Assembly: GCF_016702655.1 (NCBI RefSeq)
Contig: NZ_JADJDO010000041.1
Location: 1-64,000, forward strand
Length of the DNA stretch: 64,000 bases
Direction: 5' to 3'
Source of the DNA: Ideonella sp.
Lineage (GTDB): Bacteria; Pseudomonadota; Gammaproteobacteria; Burkholderiales; Burkholderiaceae_C
Shown here: one piece after another, positions 8,790 through 17,690 of the stretch
Position numbering within the stretch: position 1 is the first letter of the stretch
Layout: every line of letters starts with the position of its first letter
Notes under the pieces: generated by a model
The model's input: only the letters and a program-made list of their open reading frames with translations
The model's database searches: none
Told to the model about the DNA's origin: nothing
Program-made: the position numbers and the translations under genes

Positions 8790-9581
8790 ATGATCGTCGA
8801 GCGCATCTGGACCGGCAACGCGTATCGCAACTTCAACTACCTGATCGCCTGCCCCGACAGCGGCGAGGCGCTCGCGATCGACCCGCTCGACCACGTCAAG
8901 TGCCTGGCCGCCGCGCGCGCGAACGGCTGGCAGATCACGCAGGTCTTCAACACCCACGAGCACGCCGACCACACCGGCGGCAACGCGGCCATCATCGCCG
9001 CCACCGGCGCCAAGCTGATCGCCCACGAGCGCGCCGGCGCGCGCATCGCGGGCGTGGATCGCGGCGTCGGCGCGGGCGACGTGATCAAGGTCGGGCGGCG
9101 CGTCGAGCTCGAGTGCCTTGACACGCCGGGGCACACGATGTGCCACATCTGCCTGTGCGCGCACGGCGACCGGCCGGCGCTCTTTTGCGGCGACACGCTC
9201 TTCAACGCCGGCGCCGGCAACTGCCACAACGGCGGCGACCCGCAGGCCCTGTACGCCACCTTCGCGGGCCAGCTCGCGCGCCTGCCCGATGCGACGCGCA
9301 TCTACCCCGGCCACGACTACATCGCGAACAACCTCGCCTTCACGCTCGACCGCGAACCCGGCAACAGCGCAGCGCAGGCGCTGCTCGAGCGCATCCAAGA
9401 CCAGGACCCGGCGCAGGCGCTCGTGACCACGCTGGCCGACGAGAAGGAGATCAACACCTTCATGCGCCTGACCAACCCGGCCGTGATCGAGCACTTGCGC
9501 GAGCGCTTTGCCGACCTGCCCGCCAACCCCGACCCGCAGACGGTCTTCGTCAAGCTGCGCGAACTGCGCAACCGCTGGTAG
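8790..9581 (+). CDS. gloB: Hydroxyacylglutathione hydrolase (glyoxalase II)
   Basis: Hydrolyses S-lactoylglutathione to lactate and glutathione in methylglyoxal detoxification, in the cytoplasm. The 263-residue protein is a metallo-beta-lactamase fold with the binuclear site THEHADH (His56, His58, Asp60, His61), TPGHT, CGDTLF and YPGHDY, all as in glyoxalase II. The C-terminal helical domain ends in FVKLRELRNRW. Length and motifs are normal. The start ATG follows GGAG in cagagggagccgcg. Confidence 0.94.
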   Translation: MIVERIWTGNAYRNFNYLIACPDSGEALAIDPLDHVKCLAAARANGWQITQVFNTHEHADHTGGNAAIIAATGAKLIAHERAGARIAGVDRGVGAGDVIKVGRRVELECLDTPGHTMCHICLCAHGDRPALFCGDTLFNAGAGNCHNGGDPQALYATFAGQLARLPDATRIYPGHDYIANNLAFTLDREPGNSAAQALLERIQDQDPAQALVTTLADEKEINTFMRLTNPAVIEHLRERFADLPANPDPQTVFVKLRELRNRW

Positions 9582-9596
9582 GGAAGGCCACAACGG

Positions 9597-10373
9597 GTGC
9601 TGCGCGACCAGCGCCTGCGGCGGCTCGTGGTGCGCCACCTGCGCGGCTTTGCGCTGCAGGCTGCGGGCGCGGGCGCCGAGAGCGGGCACAAGGCGGCGGT
9701 GGCGCTCGCGATTGCCGACGCCGGCCACGGCGCCGGCCTGCCGGGCCTGCCGCGCCAGCCGGCGTGGAGCCGCGAGGCCGCGGTGGTGCTGACGCGGCGC
9801 GCGCTCGCGCTGCGCCACCACCCCGGGCAATGGGCGCTGCCGGGCGGGCGCATCGAGCGCGGCGAGTCGGCTGAAGCGGCCGCGCTGCGCGAACTCGCCG
9901 AAGAAGTCGGCCTGCGCCTGCCCGAGCGCGCCGTGCTCGGGCGGCTCGACGACTTCGTCACGCGCTCGGGCTTTGCGATCACGCCCGTCGTCGTCTGGGC
10001 CGGCGTCGCGCGGCGCATGACGCCGCACCCGGGCGAGGTGCAGAGCATCCACCGCATCCCCATCGACGAGCTGCTGCGCAGCGACGCGCCCTGGCTGGCC
10101 CACGAAGAGGGCGGCGAGGAGGCCGTGCTGCGCATGCCGGTCGGCGCGAGCTGGATCGCCGCGCCGACGGCGGCGATCCTGTATCAGTTCCGCGAGGTCT
10201 GTCTGCACGGGCGGGCGACGCGCGTCGCGCATTTCGAGCAGCCGAGGTTTGCGTGGCGGGCGCCGCGGCGCCGCGGGGGCGCGCCGGCCTCTCGCCCGCG
10301 CCCCCTCGGGGATCAGAGAAGGCCTGGGAGCGGCACCGCGCCGTCTGCGCGGCCCCCACCGGGGCAACCCTGA
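9597..10373 (+). CDS. NUDIX hydrolase, CoA-pyrophosphatase-like
   Basis: A 258-residue protein starting GTG at 9597, 15 bases after gloB. The Nudix box is complete (GGRIERGESAEAAALRELAE, then EVGL), and the preceding LTRRALALRHHPGQWALPGG resembles the UPF0035 signature of CoA diphosphatases. It would cleave a nucleoside diphosphate linked to a moiety such as CoA. The last 40 residues or so are Pro/Arg/Gly-rich and coincide with a low-complexity GC-rich stretch like the intergenic repeats elsewhere, so the native C-terminus may have been replaced by run-through. Confidence 0.85.
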   Translation: MLRDQRLRRLVVRHLRGFALQAAGAGAESGHKAAVALAIADAGHGAGLPGLPRQPAWSREAAVVLTRRALALRHHPGQWALPGGRIERGESAEAAALRELAEEVGLRLPERAVLGRLDDFVTRSGFAITPVVVWAGVARRMTPHPGEVQSIHRIPIDELLRSDAPWLAHEEGGEEAVLRMPVGASWIAAPTAAILYQFREVCLHGRATRVAHFEQPRFAWRAPRRRGGAPASRPRPLGDQRRPGSGTAPSARPPPGQP

Positions 10374-10470
10374 AGCCGCGTTTTAGGCTGCCCTCCCCTG
10401 CCGGTGGCCCTAGTGAGGGCCCTGGGCACCGCGACCGGGAGCGCCTCCACGAACGAAAGGCGAAGCCATC

Positions 10471-11031
10471 ATGGTCAAGAAACTCAAGTCGATGGTCGAG
10501 AAGCAGGCCGCGGCCGGCGCGGGCCTGTTCGACAGCCAGCTCGCCCATACCGTCAAGGAGTCGGCGCAGCAGATCTGGCTCGCCGGCATGGGCGCGTTCG
10601 CCAAGGCGCAGGCGGGGCGCGAGAAGGTGTTCGAGACGCTGGTCCGCGAGGGCCTGTCGCTGCAGCGCAAGACGCACGCCGTGGCCGAGGACAAGATCAC
10701 CGAGGTCGCGAATCGCATGACCGGCATGGCCGGCGGCCTGTCGGGCAAGGCGAACCAGCATTGGGACAAGCTCGAGACCATCTTCGAGGAGCGCGTCGCC
10801 AAGGCGCTCAACCGCCTCGGCGTGCCGTCGGCCAAGGACGTCGAAGCCTTGATGGCGCGCATCGACGGGCTGAGCGCAAGCGTGGCCAGGCTTTCCGGCA
10901 GCCCAGCCGCCCCGGCGCGCAAGGCCAGGACGCAGGCCGCACCGAAGACGGTTGCCGGCAAGAAGAAGCCCGCTGCCAAGGCCGCGCCGGCAGCCAAGCG
11001 CGCGCCGCGCAAGAAGGCCTCCGCCGCCTGA
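10471..11031 (+). CDS. Phasin / polyhydroxyalkanoate granule-associated protein
   Basis: A 186-residue PhaF/PhaI-type phasin. The N-terminal part (IWLAGMGAFAKAQAGREKVFETLVREG) is the amphipathic helical region that coats polyhydroxyalkanoate granules. The C-terminus is a Lys/Ala/Pro tail (KKPAAKAAPAAKRAPRKK) resembling histone H1, which in PhaF binds DNA and helps partition granules. Its stop overlaps the ATG of the next gene (TGATG), pairing it with a patatin-like hydrolase. Confidence 0.9.
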   Translation: MVKKLKSMVEKQAAAGAGLFDSQLAHTVKESAQQIWLAGMGAFAKAQAGREKVFETLVREGLSLQRKTHAVAEDKITEVANRMTGMAGGLSGKANQHWDKLETIFEERVAKALNRLGVPSAKDVEALMARIDGLSASVARLSGSPAAPARKARTQAAPKTVAGKKKPAAKAAPAAKRAPRKKASAA

Positions 11032-12371
11032 TGCGCCGCCCCGGCAGCGCCGCCGCAGGGGCGCCACGCGTCGGCCTCGCCCTCGCGGGCGGCGGTCGAG
11101 GTGCCGCTGCGCGGCACTCGCCCAACGGCGGTGATGACGAACGGCCCGCCGCCAAGACGGAGCCACGCATAGGCCTCGCCCTCGCGGGCGGCGGTCCGTT
11201 GGGCGCCATCTACGAAATCGGCGCGCTGTGCGCGCTCGACGAATCGCTGGCCGGCATCGCGCTGGCGGACTGCCACGCCTACATCGGCGTGTCGGCGGGC
11301 GGCTTCATCGCGGCGAGCCTGGCCAATGGCATCACGCCGCGCGAACTCGCGCGCGCCTTCATCGAGAACGAGGGCCCGGCCGAGGACGTGCTGCACCCGG
11401 GCACGCTGATGCACCCTGCCTGGGGCGAGTTCGCGCGCCGCCTGGTGCGGCTGCCCGGGCTCGTCGCGCAGGCCGCCTGGCGCTACCTGGTCGGCGGCAG
11501 CACGCTGCTCGCCGCGTCCGAGCGCCTCGGCCGCGCGCTGCCGACGGGCGTCTTTTCCAACGACCGCCTCGAGGCCGAGATGCGGCGCCTGCTGTCGGCG
11601 CCCGGGCGCAGCAACGACTTCCGCGAGTTGCGGCGCAAGCTGGTGCTGGTCGCGACCGATCTCGACACGGGCGCCGCCGCGCCTTTCGGCCTGCCCGGCT
11701 GGGACGACGTCCCGATCTCGCGCGCGATCCAGGCGAGCTCGGCGCTGCCGGGGCTGTTCCCGCCGGTCGAGATCGGCGGCCGCCACTATGTCGACGGCGC
11801 GCTCAAGAAGACGCTGCACGCCTCGGTGCTGCTCGACCAGGGGCTCGATCTGCTGATCTGCCTGAACCCGCTCGTGCCCTTCGATGCGAGCGTCGCGCCG
11901 CGCCACAAGGTGATGACGAGCGGCGAGGAGCGCATCCCGAAGCTGGTCGACGGCGGGTTGCCGGTCGTGCTGTCGCAGACCTTTCGCTCGCTCATCCACT
12001 CGCGCCTCGAATTGGGGTTGAAGGGCTACGAGCGCAGCCACCCGGGCACGACGATCGTGCTGTTCGAGCCCGACCACCGCGACGCCGAGCTCTTTCTCGC
12101 CAACACCTTCAGCTATGCCGAGCGGCGCGCGCTCGCCGAGCACGCCTACCAGCAGACGCGGCGCATGCTGCGCGCGCGCCGCAGCGTGCTCGCGCTTCAG
12201 CTCGCGCCGCACGGCGTGACCCTCGTCGACGCCGTGCTCGACGACGCGCGGCGCAGCCTGTTCTTCAGGAGGCGGCGTACCCGCGTGCGCCGCCCGTCGG
12301 CGCGTGCGGTGCAGCGGCTCGAGGACCTGCTCGACGACCTCGATCTGGCGCTGGCGCGGCGGGCGGCTTGA
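11031..12371 (+). CDS. Patatin-like phospholipase family protein coupled to phasin
   Basis: A 446-residue patatin-fold hydrolase. The oxyanion loop is GLALAGGGPLGAIYEIGAL, the nucleophile elbow GVSAGGF, and the catalytic Asp lies in YVDGALKKT. The N-terminus contains an extra, duplicated copy of the oxyanion-loop coding sequence (VGLALAGGG at about residues 14-22 and IGLALAGGG about 33 residues later), added in frame. The gene overlaps the phasin gene, so a role in granule lipid or ester turnover is plausible but not shown. The C-terminal basic tail is normal for this subgroup. Confidence 0.87.
   Translation: MRRPGSAAAGAPRVGLALAGGGRGAAARHSPNGGDDERPAAKTEPRIGLALAGGGPLGAIYEIGALCALDESLAGIALADCHAYIGVSAGGFIAASLANGITPRELARAFIENEGPAEDVLHPGTLMHPAWGEFARRLVRLPGLVAQAAWRYLVGGSTLLAASERLGRALPTGVFSNDRLEAEMRRLLSAPGRSNDFRELRRKLVLVATDLDTGAAAPFGLPGWDDVPISRAIQASSALPGLFPPVEIGGRHYVDGALKKTLHASVLLDQGLDLLICLNPLVPFDASVAPRHKVMTSGEERIPKLVDGGLPVVLSQTFRSLIHSRLELGLKGYERSHPGTTIVLFEPDHRDAELFLANTFSYAERRALAEHAYQQTRRMLRARRSVLALQLAPHGVTLVDAVLDDARRSLFFRRRRTRVRRPSARAVQRLEDLLDDLDLALARRAA
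11064..11196 (+). repeat. 34-base direct repeat within the patatin 5' coding region
   Basis: Copies at 11064-11097 and 11163-11196 share ccacgc, then ggcctcgccctcgcgggc and ggcggtc with about two mismatches, separated by 65 bases. The total added length (99 bases) is a multiple of three, so the reading frame survives with a 33-residue insertion. Confidence 0.8.
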
Positions 12372-12389
12372 GGCGCGCCGGACGCGTGC

Positions 12390-12875
12390 TCAGCCGAACG
12401 ACCACGCGCCCGGAAAGATCCACAGCAACCCGCCGGTCATCGTCAGGTAGCGCGCGAACTTGCCGATCGCCATGTACAGCGCGCAAGGCCAGAACGCGAG
12501 CCGCAGCCAGCCGGCCACCGCGCACAGCGGGTCGCCGACGACCGGCAGCCACGCCAGCAGGCACGCCTTGGGGCCGAGCCGCCGCAACCAGCGCAGCGCC
12601 TGCGCCTCGGGCGTGTGCAGCGCGATCTTCTCGTACGCGCGCTCGGCACCGTAGCCCATCCAGTAGGTGACCATGCCACCAAGCGTGTTGCCCGCGGTGG
12701 CCACGAGCACGGCGGGCCAGAAGAGCTCGGGGTTGAGCTTGACGAGGCCCAGCACGACCGGCTCCGAGCCGAGCGGCAGCAAGGTTGCCGAGACGAAGGC
12801 GACGACGAAGACCGTGCTCAGGCCGAACTGCGGCAGTGCGAGCGTCGCCAGCAGCGCTTCCAGCCAGGGTGGCAT
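12390..12875 (-). CDS. YqaA family membrane protein (DedA/SNARE-associated type)
   Basis: A 161-residue inner-membrane protein with several hydrophobic helices. Family features are PLGSEPVVLGLVKLNP, ATAGNTLGGMVTYWMGYG and a re-entrant-like segment KACLLAWLPVVGDPLCAVAG. YqaA proteins are short relatives of DedA lipid flippases; the function is unproven. The start codon sits at the edge of a tandem GC-rich repeat. It is convergent with the patatin gene. Confidence 0.88.
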   Translation of the reverse strand: MPPWLEALLATLALPQFGLSTVFVVAFVSATLLPLGSEPVVLGLVKLNPELFWPAVLVATAGNTLGGMVTYWMGYGAERAYEKIALHTPEAQALRWLRRLGPKACLLAWLPVVGDPLCAVAGWLRLAFWPCALYMAIGKFARYLTMTGGLLWIFPGAWSFG

Positions 12876-13029
12876 GTCAGCGGCGCCCGGCCGCCCGAAG
12901 CCGCTGACCGCCCCCCCGGGGGGCAGCGAGCGAATGCGAGCGTGGGGGCACCATGTCAGCGGCGCCCGGCCGCCCGAAGCCGCTGACCCCCCGGGGGGCA
13001 GCGAGCGGAAGCGCGCGCGGGGGCTCCAT
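12873..13029. repeat. Tandem GC-rich intergenic element (two units of about 78 bases)
   Basis: Unit 1 spans 12873-12951 and unit 2 spans 12952-13029. Both run from CATGTCAGCGGCGCCCGG through a core CCCCCCGGGGGGCAGCGAGCG to GGGGGC. The C-run/G-run core can fold into a hairpin. The same core occurs at 19847-20019. The element directly abuts the yqaA start codon, so that gene's leader is made of repeat. Confidence 0.85.
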
Positions 13030-13126
13030 TTTGACGATTATCGTTGCCGGCCGCACGGCGGGCGGTCGCTATACTGCTGCCTCCTTTTGTAGCAGCGCGC
13101 CTGCGCTGTGCTCCCCTCCCGCCGCC

Positions 13127-14164
13127 ATGCACATCGGACCTTTCGCCCTGCCCAACCGCGTCTTCGCGGCGCCGATGGCGGGCGTGACGGACCGGCCGTT
13201 CCGCCAGCTCTGCCGGCGCCTCGGCGCCGGCTACGCGGTGAGCGAGATGGTGACCTCGCGCAAGGACCTGTGGGCGAGCCTGAAGACCTCGCGCCGCGCC
13301 AACCACGACGGCGAGGCGGCGCCGATCGCGGTGCAGATCGCCGGCACCGACGCGCGAGAGATGGCCGAGGCCGCTGCCTACAACATCGAGCGCGGCGCGC
13401 AGATCATCGACATCAACATGGGCTGCCCGGCGAAGAAGGTGTGCAGCAAGTGGGCCGGCTCGGCGCTGATGCAGGACGAGCCGCTCGCGCTCGCGATCGT
13501 CGAGGCGGTCATCGCCGCATGCCTGCCGCACGGCGTGCCGGTCACGCTCAAGATGCGCACCGGCTGGCGCGCGGACCGGCGCAACGCGGTGGCGCTGGCG
13601 CGCGCCGCCGAGAGCGCGGGCATCGCGATGGTGACGGTGCACGGCCGCACGCGCGAGCAGGGCTACAAGGGCCGCGCCGAGTACGACACGATCGCCGAAG
13701 TCAAGTCGCGCTTGCGCGTCCCGGTCGTCGCCAACGGCGACATCGACTCGCCGCGCAAGGCGGCCGAGGTGCTGGCGCGCACCGGCGCCGACGCGATCAT
13801 GATCGGCCGCGCGGCGCAGGGCCGGCCGTGGATCTTCGGCGACATCGCGCACTACCTCGCCACCGGCGAGGAGCGGCCGCAGCCCGAGGTGGGCGAGGTC
13901 CGGCGCTGGATGATCGAGCACCTGCACGACCACTACGGCCTGTATGGCGAGGCGGCCGGCGTGCGCAGCGCGCGCAAGCACATCGGCTGGGCGGTGCGTG
14001 TGCTGCCCGGCGGCGAGGAACTGCGTACGCGCGTCAACGGGATCGACGACGCGAAGCAGCAACTGCGCGCAGTGGACGACTGGTTCGGTTCGCTTGCCGA
14101 ACTGCATGGTCGCCTGCCCGCGTTGCTGCACCCGAACGACGAGACCTTCCTGGAAGCGGCATGA
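13127..14164 (+). CDS. dusB: tRNA-dihydrouridine synthase B
   Basis: A flavoenzyme reducing uridine to dihydrouridine in the tRNA D-loop. The 345-residue TIM-barrel protein shows APMAGVTDRPFR at the N-terminus, the catalytic-Cys motif INMGCPAKKV, LKMRTGW, VHGRTREQGY and the FMN-phosphate loop ANGDI...IGRAAQGRPW. The start ATG at 13127 gives MHIGPFALPNRVF. The stop overlaps the fis ATG (ATGA), the classical dusB-fis operon of proteobacteria. Confidence 0.95.
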   Translation: MHIGPFALPNRVFAAPMAGVTDRPFRQLCRRLGAGYAVSEMVTSRKDLWASLKTSRRANHDGEAAPIAVQIAGTDAREMAEAAAYNIERGAQIIDINMGCPAKKVCSKWAGSALMQDEPLALAIVEAVIAACLPHGVPVTLKMRTGWRADRRNAVALARAAESAGIAMVTVHGRTREQGYKGRAEYDTIAEVKSRLRVPVVANGDIDSPRKAAEVLARTGADAIMIGRAAQGRPWIFGDIAHYLATGEERPQPEVGEVRRWMIEHLHDHYGLYGEAAGVRSARKHIGWAVRVLPGGEELRTRVNGIDDAKQQLRAVDDWFGSLAELHGRLPALLHPNDETFLEAA

Positions 14165-14415
14165 CATCGACGACGAACGCCAGCAAGAAGCCGATCGAGG
14201 ATTGCGTGCGCGACAGCCTCGAGGCCTACTTCCGCGACCTGCGCGGCGTCGAGCCGACGGCGATGTACGAGATGATCCAGCGCGTCGTCGAGAAGCCGCT
14301 GCTCGAGGTGGTGATGAGCCACGCCGAAGGCAACCAGTCGCGCGCCGCCGAGTGGCTCGGCATCAACCGCAACACGCTGCGGCGCAAGCTGCTCGACCAC
14401 AAGCTGATCAAGTGA
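14161..14415 (+). CDS. fis: Fis family nucleoid-associated DNA-binding protein
   Basis: An 84-residue DNA-bending protein that controls rRNA and growth-phase genes and supports site-specific recombination. The C-terminal helix-turn-helix NQSRAAEWLGINRNTLRRKL is clear, preceded by the dimerisation helices (MYEMIQRVVEKPLLEVVMSH). It is slightly shorter than the E. coli protein (98 residues), as is usual in betaproteobacteria. Translationally coupled to dusB. Confidence 0.94.
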   Translation: MTSTTNASKKPIEDCVRDSLEAYFRDLRGVEPTAMYEMIQRVVEKPLLEVVMSHAEGNQSRAAEWLGINRNTLRRKLLDHKLIK

Positions 14416-14463
14416 CCGCCGTGCGCTGCTGCGCGGCGTGAGCGCACCTCCCTCGGGACCCCC

Positions 14464-16063
14464 ATGACGCATCCCCTCACCGCATTGATCTCGGTCTCCG
14501 ACAAGACCGGCGTGCTCGACCTCGCGCGCGGCCTGCACGCGCTCGGCGCCAAGCTGCTGTCCACCGGCGGCACGGCCCGGCTGCTCGCCGACGCCGGCCT
14601 GCCGGTGACCGAGGTCGCCGACCACACGGGATTCCCCGAGATGCTCGACGGCCGCGTGAAGACGCTGCACCCGGCGATCCACGGCGGCCTGCTCGCGCGC
14701 CGCGACCTGCCGGCGCACATGCAGGCGCTGAAGAGCCACGGCATCGCGACGATCGACCTGCTCGTCGTCAACCTCTATCCGTTCGAGGCGACGGTCGCGA
14801 AGGCCGGCTGCACGCTCGAGGACGCGATCGAGAACATCGACATCGGCGGCCCGGCGATGGTGCGCTCGGCAGCGAAGAACTGGCAGGACGTTGCCGTTCT
14901 CACCGACGCGTCGCAGTACGCCAGCGTGCTCGCCGAACTGCAGCAGGGCGGCCAGGTCGCGCGCGCGACGCGCTTCGCGCTCGCCGGTCGCCGCGTTCAA
15001 CCGCATCAGCAACTACGACGCCGCGATCAGCGACTACCTATCGGCGCTGCAGCCCGACGGCACGGCGAGCGAGTTTCCGGCGCAGAGCAACGGCCGCTTC
15101 GTCAAGCTGCAGGACCTGCGCTACGGCGAGAACCCGCACCAGGCGGCGGCGTTCTACCGCGACCTGCATCCGGCCCCCGGCTCGCTCGTCACGGCGCGCC
15201 AGTTGCAGGGCAAGGAGCTGTCGTACAACAACATCGCCGACGCCGACGCGGCGTGGGAGTGCGTGAAGTCCTTCGACGCGCCGGCCTGCGTGATCGTCAA
15301 GCACGCCAACCCGTGCGGCGTGGCCGTCGGCGCGACGCCGGTCGAGGCCTACGCGAAGGCCTGGAAGACCGACCCGACCTCGGCCTTCGGCGGCATCGTC
15401 GCCTTCAACCGGCCGCTCGACGCCGACTGCGTGCGCCAGATCGGCGAGAACAAGCAGTTCGTCGAGGTGCTGATCGCGCCCGCGGTCACCGACGAGGCGC
15501 GCGCGCTGCTCGCGGCCAAGGCCAATCTGCGCGTGCTCGAGATCCCCCTCGACGCTGTTCAGCGCGACGGCGCGACGGCGTGGACGCGCGGGCGCAACGC
15601 GCACGACGTCAAGCGCGTCGGTTCGGGCCTCCTGATCCAGAGCGCCGACAACCACGAGCTCGCGCGCGCCGAGCTCAAGGTCGTCACGCAGCGGCAGCCC
15701 ACTGCGCAGCAGATCGACGACCTGCTCTTCGCGTGGACCGTCGCCAAGTACGTGAAGAGCAACGCGATCGTGTTCTGCGCCGACGGCATGACGCTCGGCG
15801 TCGGTGCCGGCCAGATGAGCCGCGTCGACTCGGCGCGCATCGCCGGCATCAAGGCTGCCAACGCTTCGCTGTCGCTCGCCGGGTCGGCGGTCGCGAGCGA
15901 CGCCTTCTTCCCGTTCCGCGACGGCCTCGACGTCGTCATCGACGCCGGCGCGAGCTGCGTCATCCAGCCGGGCGGCAGCCTGCGCGACGACGAGGTCATC
16001 GCGGCCGCCGACGAGCGCGGCATCGCGATGGTGTTCACCGGCGTGCGCCATTTCCGCCACTGA
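14464..16063 (+). CDS. purH: Bifunctional AICAR formyltransferase/IMP cyclohydrolase, one-base frameshift
   Basis: Catalyses the last two steps of IMP synthesis. The N-terminal cyclohydrolase (MGS-like) half is in one frame ([42 protein letters not shown]). The transformylase half is in another ([54 protein letters not shown]). The frames join at 14981-14990, where ctcgccggtcgcc reads LAGR; removing one G gives ctcgccgtcgcc and restores [16 protein letters not shown]. The downstream part then runs to the normal end [10 protein letters not shown]. Since purH is needed for purine synthesis and everything else is intact, a sequencing error is more likely than a true null. Confidence 0.9.
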
Positions 16064-16081
16064 GCGCACCGGCTCCGAACG

Positions 16082-16714
16082 ATGAAGCTCGCCGACGCCG
16101 CGGGCCTGTTGCTGGCCGGCCTTGCGCGCGTCATCACCGGCGCGCAGGGCCACTGGTACGGCTGCCCGCCGAAGGCCGAGCAGCGCATCTACTTCGCGAA
16201 TCACCAGAGCCACTTCGACTGGGTGCTGATCTGGGCCGCGCTGCCGGCCGACCTGCGCCCGCGCACGCGCCCGATCGCGGCGCGCGACTACTGGACCAGC
16301 GGCCGCTTCAAGGCCTGGATCACGCGCGAGATCTTCAACGCGGTCTACGTGACGCGCGTTCCGGCCGCCGAGCGCGCCGCCGATGAAGACCCGCTCGAGC
16401 CGCTCGTCGAGGCGCTCGACGCCGGCGACTCGCTCGTCATATTCCCCGAGGGCACGCGCAGCAGCAAGGGCGATCCGCAGCCGTTCAAGGCCGGGCTCTA
16501 CCACCTGGCCGAAAAGTTCCCGGACGTGGCGTTGATCCCGGTCTGGATCGACAACGTGCAGCGCGTGATGCCCAAGGGCGAGGTGGTTCCGGTGCCCATC
16601 CTGTGCAGCGTGACCTTCGGCGCGCCGCTGCAGCTCGAGCCGGGCGAGGACAAGCGCGACTTCCTCGAACGCGCGCGTGCGGCGGTCGTTGCCTTGCGAG
16701 CCGTGGCGGTGTGA
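16082..16714 (+). CDS. 1-acyl-sn-glycerol-3-phosphate acyltransferase-like protein (PlsC family)
   Basis: A 210-residue membrane-associated acyltransferase that would acylate lysophosphatidate or a similar lysolipid. The catalytic block NHQSHFDW has the NHx4D form and [11 protein letters not shown] is the substrate-binding block; [14 protein letters not shown] follows. It overlaps the next gene (TGATG), a CdsA-like protein, so the pair may make or remodel phospholipid precursors separately from the main PlsC/CdsA enzymes. Confidence 0.87.
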   Translation: MKLADAAGLLLAGLARVITGAQGHWYGCPPKAEQRIYFANHQSHFDWVLIWAALPADLRPRTRPIAARDYWTSGRFKAWITREIFNAVYVTRVPAAERAADEDPLEPLVEALDAGDSLVIFPEGTRSSKGDPQPFKAGLYHLAEKFPDVALIPVWIDNVQRVMPKGEVVPVPILCSVTFGAPLQLEPGEDKRDFLERARAAVVALRAVAV

Positions 16715-17682
16715 TGGACGATCTGCGCAGCCTGAGCGTCACGCAGCAGGTCGGCTGGCTGTTCTTCGTGCTGTTCGGCCTGTTGGCGCTCGCGACCGCC
16801 GTCGCGATGACGCGCTCGATCAGCGACGCATCCGACGACGAGCTCGAACGCCGCGCGCGCTTCCGGCGCGACCTCGGCGCAGTCTGGAACGGCACCCTGC
16901 TGTTCTGGGTCGCCTGGGTCTCGGGGCCGGTCGGCGCGACGCTGCTGTTCGCTTTCGTCAGCTTCCTCGCGCTGCGCGAGTTCATCACGCTGACGCACAC
17001 CCGGCGCGCCGACCATCGCAGCCTGCTGCTCACGTTCTTCGGTGTGCTGCCGATGCAGTTCGTGCTCGCCGGCGCGCAGAGCCTGAACCTGTTCATGGTC
17101 TTCATCCCGGTCTACGTGTTCCTGGCGATTCCGGTCGTGAGCGCGCTCGGCGACGACCCGCAGCGCTTTCTCGAACGCACCGCGAAGATCCAGTGGGGCA
17201 TCATGGTCTGCGTCTACGGCATGAGCCACGCGCCGGCGCTGCTGCTGCTCGAGTCCCCCGGCTACAGCGGGCGCGGTGCCTTCCTCGTGCTCTACCTGGT
17301 GCTCGTCGTCGCCGCGGCGCACATCGCCGAGCTCGCCGCGAGCCGGCGCCTGCGAGGCATGCCGGTCGCAAGACACATCAGCCGCAGCTTCTCGTGGCGC
17401 GGCTGGCTGCTCGGCGGCATCGCGGCGGCGCTCGTCGGCGCGCTGCTGTACTGGGCCACGCCGTTTCGGCCCGGGCAGGCGGCGGCAATGGGCTTCATCA
17501 CCGGCGCCAGCGGCACGCTGGGCGGCTTCGTGATGCAGGCCTTGAAGCGCGACGCCGGCGTGCGCCACTGGGGCAGCAAGGCGTCGGTGACAGGCGCGGT
17601 CGGCCTGCTCGACCGGGTTGCGCCGCTGTGCTTCGCGGCACCGGTGTTCTTCCACGCGGTGCGCTGGTTCTTCAACCGGTGA
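16714..17682 (+). CDS. Phosphatidate cytidylyltransferase-like membrane protein (CdsA/YnbB type)
   Basis: A 322-residue protein with about eight transmembrane helices that resembles CdsA, the enzyme making CDP-diacylglycerol. The family region near the C-terminus is present (MQALKRDAGVRHWG), but the canonical KRDxGxKDxG and PGHGG-type residues are replaced (RHWG; SVTGAVGLLDRV). This is typical of the CdsA paralogue YnbB paired with a PlsC-like gene, so catalytic activity should not be assumed. It overlaps the acyltransferase gene by one base. Confidence 0.83.
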   Translation: MDDLRSLSVTQQVGWLFFVLFGLLALATAVAMTRSISDASDDELERRARFRRDLGAVWNGTLLFWVAWVSGPVGATLLFAFVSFLALREFITLTHTRRADHRSLLLTFFGVLPMQFVLAGAQSLNLFMVFIPVYVFLAIPVVSALGDDPQRFLERTAKIQWGIMVCVYGMSHAPALLLLESPGYSGRGAFLVLYLVLVVAAAHIAELAASRRLRGMPVARHISRSFSWRGWLLGGIAAALVGALLYWATPFRPGQAAAMGFITGASGTLGGFVMQALKRDAGVRHWGSKASVTGAVGLLDRVAPLCFAAPVFFHAVRWFFNR

Positions 17683-17690
17683 CGCAGGGC

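Noticed and set aside
12873..13029. CRISPR array
   Set aside because: Only two adjoining units without spacers, with a hairpin-type core; the same element occurs elsewhere as a tandem pair.
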